DNA from: Chryseomicrobium palamuruense
GTDB lineage: Bacteria > Bacillota > Bacilli > Bacillales_A > Planococcaceae
Reading direction: 5' to 3'
DNA length: 64,000 nucleotides
Assembly: GCF_042649045.1 (NCBI RefSeq)
Contig: NZ_JBHSEF010000011.1
Span: 248,001-312,000 of the forward strand
Both the position numbers and the translations under genes were made by a program. The notes beneath the pieces are model-generated. The model had not been told where the DNA came from, did not search any database, and saw only the letters and a list, made by a program, of their open reading frames with translations. Below, piece by piece: positions 60,423 through 64,000 of this stretch (position 1 is its first letter; each line of letters starts with the position of its first letter).

Positions 60423-61235
60423 ATGGGCTTTATAGGTATTGACGCAGGTGGGACACTTGTCAAACTTGCTTACAAATCGGAAAGTAATCAAATTCATACA
60501 ACGTATTTTTTATCTTCCCGATTTGATTTAGTAAAACAGTGGATTGAAAACAAGTTTGATCATCCGAAAATCTGTATGACGGGTGGTCGAGCGAAGCAAC
60601 TACAAAACTTTTTAGGCACAGAGAATTATCAATATGTTGTTGAGTTTGATGCGACAGTCCGAGGTGTACTTTACCAACTAGATAAAAATCATATCGATAT
60701 TCAACAAGCCATCGTGACGAATATTGGAACGGGGACGTCAATTCATCACCTATTCGAAACTCAGCATACCCGCCTTGGAGGAACAGGAATCGGAGGCGGG
60801 ACCCTCATGGGTCTAAGTAAAAAGATGGCGGGAACAATGGTGTTTGGTGAAATTGTTGAACGTTCATCAATGGGTTCGCGGAAACACATCGATGTACTCG
60901 TAGAAGATATTTATCAGGAAAATCAACTACCCATCAAGGGTTCATTAACGGCAAGCAATTTTGGTGCACTTCTTCACTCAGAAGAGGAAGTAAATTCAGA
61001 TAACGATTATTTAGCAGGTATCCAAGGGATGATCGGAGAAGTCATCTCATCGTTGTCCATTCAGGCTGCGGATACAAAAAATGTGGAGGATATTATTTAC
61101 ATTGGCACTACTCTGGAAAACAACGAAATGCTTCAAAATGTAATTGCATCTTATACGACTTTAAAGAACAAACGAGCCGTGTTTTTACCGGAACATGGGT
61201 ATAGTGGAGCAATTGGTGCATTATTAACAATTTAA
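60423..61235 (+). CDS. coaW: Type II pantothenate kinase
   Basis: Phosphorylates pantothenate in CoA synthesis; the type II enzyme of staphylococci and some Bacillales is not feedback-inhibited by CoA, unlike type I (CoaA). The 270-residue actin-fold protein shows GIDAGGTLVKLAYKS near 4-18 (phosphate 1), CMTGGRAKQL, NIGTGTSIHH and GGTGIGGGTLMGLSKKM. It lies in an OsmC-amidohydrolase-coaW operon, 54 kb from panBCD. Confidence 0.93.
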   Translation: MGFIGIDAGGTLVKLAYKSESNQIHTTYFLSSRFDLVKQWIENKFDHPKICMTGGRAKQLQNFLGTENYQYVVEFDATVRGVLYQLDKNHIDIQQAIVTNIGTGTSIHHLFETQHTRLGGTGIGGGTLMGLSKKMAGTMVFGEIVERSSMGSRKHIDVLVEDIYQENQLPIKGSLTASNFGALLHSEEEVNSDNDYLAGIQGMIGEVISSLSIQAADTKNVEDIIYIGTTLENNEMLQNVIASYTTLKNKRAVFLPEHGYSGAIGALLTI

Positions 61236-61245
61236 TCATTCCATT

Positions 61246-61274
61246 TGCAATCTCTCCCAAGACATGGTATATTG
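61246..61274 (+). promoter_or_regulatory. Promoter of the cold-shock gene at 61387
   Basis: TTGCAA (61246-61251), 17 bases, TATATT (61269-61274). The predicted leader is about 105 bases, long as in other csp genes. Confidence 0.7.
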
Positions 61275-61312
61275 TAATAGAATTATTTTTGTTCGGAGCG
61301 TTAGTAGGTGGC

Positions 61313-61336
61313 AACACTTTTACTTAACAGTGTTGA
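61313..61336 (+). promoter_or_regulatory. Hairpin in the csp leader
   Basis: CAACACT (61313-61319) pairs with AGTGTTG (61330-61336) across a ten-base loop in the long 5' UTR. A role in cold-responsive translation is plausible but unsupported by sequence alone. Confidence 0.4.
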
Positions 61337-61386
61337 GCAAGGATAGTAACAAAAGTGTACACACAGTACATGAGGAGGATACACAC

Positions 61387-61587
61387 ATGGAACAAGGTAA
61401 AGTAAAATGGTTTAACTCAGAAAAAGGATTCGGATTTATCGAGCGCGAAGGCGGAGACGACGTATTCGTTCACTTCTCAGCTATCCAAGGCGACGGTTTC
61501 AAAACTCTTGACGAAGGTCAAGACGTAACTTTCGAAATCGAGCAAGGTCAACGTGGTTTACAAGCTACAAATGTAAACAAAGCTTAA
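61387..61587 (+). CDS. Cold-shock protein (CspA/CspB type)
   Basis: 66-residue nucleic-acid chaperone. RNP1 is KGFGFI and RNP2 is VFVHF, in the normal OB-fold order starting GKVKWFNSEKGFGFIEREGG and ending GLQATNV. ATG at 61387 with GAGGAGG upstream; the longer frame from 61264 contains the promoter and is not used. Single gene with own promoter and terminator. The second copy is at 62744. Confidence 0.95.
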   Translation: MEQGKVKWFNSEKGFGFIEREGGDDVFVHFSAIQGDGFKTLDEGQDVTFEIEQGQRGLQATNVNKA

Positions 61588-61598
61588 TTTAACCTTTC

Positions 61599-61627
61599 AA
61601 AAAGACTCCTTCGGGGGTCTTTTTTTT
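61599..61627 (+). terminator. csp terminator
   Basis: AAAAAGACTCC pairs with GGGGTCTTTTT (one wobble) around a TTCG loop, then T. Confidence 0.88.
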
Positions 61628-62041
61628 ACTTCTAGATGTGGAGCAGGCTCGCTCTGAAATTCTGTCAAATGACAGCGTGGACAGGGAGGCGCTCTTTACC
61701 TCAATGGATGCGAATGATTTTTGAGTGTGTTTCTAGGCTACGCAACTCGAGTACACATAAGATGTGAAGAACGCTTGGTCAAAAACAGTTGCGGTCCATT
61801 CGAGCCGCTTACCCGGTCCATTTAAGTAGACTACCCGGTCCATTGCGTAACAATTGAACAGAGTATATTGTTATAAGGCCCATTTAAGCTACCTACCCGG
61901 TCCATTTCAACCATCTACCCGGTCCATTCTAATGCCCGATGTTCAAATTGTCTAGATTCTCTTCCTAAAACACTCAAATACCCAATCCCTTCCTAGCAAG
62001 ACCTTCCACCATCCTGCTCCAGTAACCCCGAGAAATCTAAA
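61628..62041. other. 414-base intergenic region without a gene
   Basis: No reading frame with a ribosome site is convincing here. The left half (61628-61790) has no feature I can name apart from GGAGCAGG at 61640-61647, mirrored by CCTGCTCC at 62013-62020. The middle contains the 22-base repeat array listed separately. The right part runs into the 3' end of the RNase HI-like gene on the minus strand. Confidence 0.6.
61793..61928. repeat. Interrupted tandem array of about 22-base repeats (GGTCCATT ... CTACCC)
   Basis: Units begin GGTCCATT and end (C/T)TACCC with a variable middle of about eight bases: 61793-61814, 61815-61836, a partial unit from 61837 broken by 32 bases of unique sequence (61845-61876), then 61877-61898 (GGCCCATT variant), 61899-61920 and a final partial unit from 61921. 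The exact 13-mer TACCCGGTCCATT occurs four times (61810, 61832, 61894, 61916) at 22, 62 and 22 base spacing. Neither coding nor like any repeat class I recognise. Confidence 0.88.
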
Positions 62042-62425
62042 TCATTTCCTCAGCTCATCCGCCGCCAATCGATGCGCGGCAGCATTCTCTTTATCGGGAA
62101 TCCACTTAATAAAGTAAAGAGGAATGTTTTTTAATAATTCCTCAATTTCATCCAATACTACTCGAAACTCCGCGTTTTTCACAAACATTCGATCAACTGC
62201 TTGAAAAACGATTTTGGAGTCAACGCGTATGGACAGAATATCCGGTTTGAGAGGGATCACTTCTTTTAAACCTTCCCGAAGTGCAATGAATTCTGCCAAA
62301 TGGTTCGAATAGACGCCTATTTTTTTAGCAACCATCCCTTTGTGTCCGTTCCCTTTATAAAAAATCCCGATGGCGCTCTCTCCAGGATTTCCCCGAGTAG
62401 CTGCATCTGTATAGAGTTCGAGCAT
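62042..62425 (-). CDS. RNase HI-like protein (YpeP/YpdQ-type)
   Basis: 127 residues with the RNase H fold. The opening ELYTDAATRGNPGESAIG holds the first catalytic Asp and the NPG turn; HLAEFIALREGL gives the Glu; IRVDSKIVFQAV the second Asp; AAAHRLAADEL the final Asp. All four acidic residues are present, so activity on RNA-DNA hybrids is plausible. It pairs divergently with the zinc-finger gene, as in Bacillus ypeP-ypeQ. Confidence 0.85.
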   Translation of the reverse strand: MLELYTDAATRGNPGESAIGIFYKGNGHKGMVAKKIGVYSNHLAEFIALREGLKEVIPLKPDILSIRVDSKIVFQAVDRMFVKNAEFRVVLDEIEELLKNIPLYFIKWIPDKENAAAHRLAADELRK

Positions 62426-62497
62426 ATTCGTGCTCCTTTCCTTGCCATAGCTAGTTACTTCCGATTATACTACTACAATAGATAAGGTGGGTGTATC

Positions 62498-62695
62498 ATG
62501 TCAGAAAATACTGTAATCAACGAAATCTCACGACTAGAAGATGTCTATTGTGAACAATGTCCAATCAAGCAAGATCTCCGTGCGCGTCAAGGGAAAACGG
62601 CTGCTCACCATTTTTGCATTGATACATGTTCCGTGGGACGCGAACTTCAACAGATGGGTCAATCATTACTCCATATTTCATACGCTAACAAATAA
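62498..62695 (+). CDS. ypeQ: Small zinc-finger protein (YpeQ-like)
   Basis: 65 residues with a Cys/His pattern: VYCEQCPIKQ, then HHFCIDTCSVGREL. Four cysteines and two adjacent histidines are suited to bind one Zn2+. It matches B. subtilis YpeQ in size, sequence and location next to the RNase HI-like gene and cspD. Function unknown. AAGGTGGG precedes the ATG. Confidence 0.85.
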   Translation: MSENTVINEISRLEDVYCEQCPIKQDLRARQGKTAAHHFCIDTCSVGRELQQMGQSLLHISYANK

Positions 62696-62699
62696 AAAT

Positions 62700-62727
62700 C
62701 CCTGCGAAAGTTCGCAGGGTTTGTTTT
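62700..62727. terminator. Terminator between ypeQ and cspD
   Basis: CCCTGCGA (62700-62707) and TCGCAGGG (62712-62719) with a four-base loop and TTTGTTTT; A tracts on the other side allow use on the minus strand. Confidence 0.85.
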
Positions 62728-62743
62728 CGTTTATCATGTGATT

Positions 62744-62950
62744 TTATTCTGTCATCACTTGTACTTCTGACGCTTGAGGACCACGATTGCCCTCTATTGT
62801 GCGGAATGTGACGCGTTGACCTTCTTCTAACGTGCGGAACCCTTCGCCGAGAATCCCAGTAAAATGAACAAATACATCTTCACCATCACTCGATTCAATA
62901 AATCCATAGCCTTTTTCTGCATTAAACCATTTTACTTGTCCTTGGTGCAT
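62744..62950 (-). CDS. cspD: Cold-shock protein (CspD-like)
   Basis: 68 residues: GQVKWFNAEKGYGFIESSDG with RNP1 (KGYGFI) and VFVHFTGI with RNP2, ending GPQASEVQV. The arginine-rich RVTFRTIEGNRG differs from the copy at 61387. It lies next to ypeQ as in Bacillus. GAAGGAGGTC is before the ATG; a TTGACG-17-TATAGT promoter drives it. Confidence 0.94.
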   Translation of the reverse strand: MHQGQVKWFNAEKGYGFIESSDGEDVFVHFTGILGEGFRTLEEGQRVTFRTIEGNRGPQASEVQVMTE

Positions 62951-62996
62951 CGTGCAGGACCTCCTTCGTTAGAAAAATCAGATAATTACTAGATAA

Positions 62997-63025
62997 ACTA
63001 TACAGGATTCGACCTATTCCGTCAA
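62997..63025 (-). promoter_or_regulatory. cspD promoter
   Basis: On the minus strand TTGACG (63025-63020), 17 bases, TATAGT (63002-62997); leader of about 40 bases, shorter than for the other csp. Confidence 0.75.
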
Positions 63026-63044
63026 TTTGAAAGGGGAAAACCTT

Positions 63045-63668
63045 ATGTGGAACAAGTTAGAAGAAATGCTACATACGTATTACAATTCATTTGATGCAAG
63101 TCATGATATGGCACATGTTCGTCGTGTCTATCACACTGCAATGGAAATTTATAGAGCTTATCCGGAGGCAGATCAGAAACGAATTATTTTAGCGGTTGCG
63201 CTACATGACGTGGAAGATAAAAAGTATACCAATGGTCAGAGTACGCAAGTAATGGAGCTTGTATTCAATGAATTTCATGTATCAACAAAAGAGCAAAAAG
63301 TTATTCGTGAAATAATTGATCAAGTATCCTTTTCAGGCGGAAAAGAAGCGACATCGCTCGAAGCAAGAATCGTTCAAGATGCGGACCGGTTAGATGCCTT
63401 GGGTGCTATTGGAATTGCGCGAACATTTGCTTATGGGGGGGCTAAAGGTCGAAGCCTTTACAATCATGAAGAAGTAGAAGCTGTGTTACGCGGAGAAGGC
63501 GTAGCAAATGGAGCGTCCGTTACTCATTTTTACGAAAAACTATTACATGTGAAAGAACGTTTGAATACAGATGAAGCTCGAAAAATTGCCAATGAACGTC
63601 ATCTGTTCATGGAACAATTTTTACATCAATTCTATAAAGAAATTGGGGATCAACCATGTCACAATTAA
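63045..63668 (+). CDS. HD-domain phosphohydrolase (YedJ-like)
   Basis: 207 residues from the ATG at 63045 (AAGGGG eight bases upstream; the TTG at 63027 is in that site). HD-family metal motif: SHDMAHVRRVY, ALHDVEDKKY (the HD dyad) and VQDADRLDALGAIGIART with the final Asp. The family hydrolyses phosphate esters of nucleotides or alarmones; the substrate is unknown. The stop overlaps the next gene by 13 bases. Confidence 0.88.
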   Translation: MWNKLEEMLHTYYNSFDASHDMAHVRRVYHTAMEIYRAYPEADQKRIILAVALHDVEDKKYTNGQSTQVMELVFNEFHVSTKEQKVIREIIDQVSFSGGKEATSLEARIVQDADRLDALGAIGIARTFAYGGAKGRSLYNHEEVEAVLRGEGVANGASVTHFYEKLLHVKERLNTDEARKIANERHLFMEQFLHQFYKEIGDQPCHN

Positions 63669-64000
63669 TTGTTCAACAACTGACAAAGACCATTGGCGAT
63701 AAAACGCTCTATGATAGAATCTCATTTACCATTACGGAGGGAGAGAAGATTGGCCTGCTCGGCAGAAATGGATGTGGGAAGTCGACGCTACTTCAAATCC
63801 TAGCTGGTGAAATGGATGCAGATGTAGTATCTATGGATCATCCCAATGCCTATTCGATGGTTTACTTGTCTCAGAATCCCGAACTAACAGCTGGAAAGTC
63901 GATACTGGAAGTCATGTTTGAAAGTGATATTCCGGTTATGGAAATCAACCGCAAGTATGAGCAGATAAGACACGCAAGCGAGGCAAATCCGGGAGATATG
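63656..64000 (+). CDS. ABC-F family ATPase, N-terminal part
   Basis: Open to the window end; 115 residues visible. From MSQLIVQQLTKTIGD it shows Walker A GRNGCGKSTLLQIL and the Q-loop YLSQNPEL. The lack of membrane segments and the sequence LLGRNGCGKST place it with soluble ABC-F ribosome-binding ATPases (YfmR/Uup-like), which rescue stalled ribosomes; resistance or housekeeping type cannot be told. It overlaps the HD gene by 13 bases. Confidence 0.82.
   Translation, partial: MSQLIVQQLTKTIGDKTLYDRISFTITEGEKIGLLGRNGCGKSTLLQILAGEMDADVVSMDHPNAYSMVYLSQNPELTAGKSILEVMFESDIPVMEINRKYEQIRHASEANPGDM

Noticed and set aside
61264..61587. 107-residue extended cold-shock protein
   Set aside because: The extension contains the promoter and the leader; the ATG at 61387 with GAGGAGG gives the normal 66 residues.
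61793..61928. CRISPR array
   Set aside because: Conserved units are 13-14 bases with only eight variable bases between them, too short for spacers; no cas genes in the window.

Overview
The window reads as chromosome from a low-GC Gram-positive bacterium of the order Bacillales. Evidence is the Bacillus-type gene order (mazG-like ypjD, dapB, mgsA, bshA, cca, birA, panBCD, dinG, ypmA, ypmB, asnS, dnaD, nth / ponA, recU / yppE, mrfA, mrfB, gpsB, rnpB, ypsC, ypvA), a B-type RNase P RNA, Shine-Dalgarno sites close to AGGAGG, U-rich intrinsic terminators, a bacillithiol gene (bshA) and a Coat F domain protein. A Planococcaceae-like member would fit, but the genus cannot be fixed from sequence reading alone. 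There are no tRNA or rRNA genes, insertion sequences, prophage genes or CRISPR arrays.

Layout. 1-13 kb is a dense plus-strand housekeeping series: lysine biosynthesis, methylglyoxal bypass, bacillithiol, tRNA CCA addition, biotin ligase, pantothenate synthesis behind a structured leader, the DinG exonuclease-helicase, asparaginyl-tRNA synthetase, DnaD and endonuclease III. 13-16.3 kb holds ponA and recU on the minus strand. 16.3-28.7 kb returns to plus: yppE, the mrfAB DNA-repair pair, gpsB, rnpB, an rRNA methyltransferase, a second DinG-type helicase, the double dynamin DynA and a sulfurtransferase. 28.7-42.9 kb holds rlmN, an ABC importer of unknown substrate, ilvA and the gltC/gltAB glutamate synthase locus, then an isolated hisH-hisF pair. 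42.9-47.9 kb is a small accessory patch: Coat F protein, an orphan gene, YpsA, a DUF2642-like protein with a manganese catalase, a nitrilase-family amidase and an MFS carrier. 48-53 kb is ppx-ppk plus a drug-efflux type MFS. 53.3-58 kb is a complete livJHMGF branched-chain amino acid importer. 58-64 kb holds a membrane protein, an OsmC-amidohydrolase-coaW operon, two cold-shock proteins, an RNase HI-like protein, a zinc-finger protein, an HD hydrolase and the start of an ABC-F ATPase.

How the genes work together. PanBCD and type II pantothenate kinase (CoaW) cover pantothenate and the first CoA step. GltAB with GltC, IlvA and LivJHMGF form a nitrogen/amino-acid block; two CodY-like sites lie here, one before livJ and one before ppx-ppk. 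DinG, YpvA, Nth, RecU and MrfAB form a repair cluster, with a LexA-like box in the recU / yppE-mrfAB divergent region.

Most of the window is conserved core genome and I see no clearly new multi-gene system. The best leads are non-coding: a two-bulged-A hairpin at the predicted 5' end of the panB transcript, followed by mutually exclusive hairpins, and an unexplained interrupted array of 22-bp repeats at 61.79-61.93 kb. The isolated, sequence-divergent HisH-HisF pair is the most interesting coding lead.
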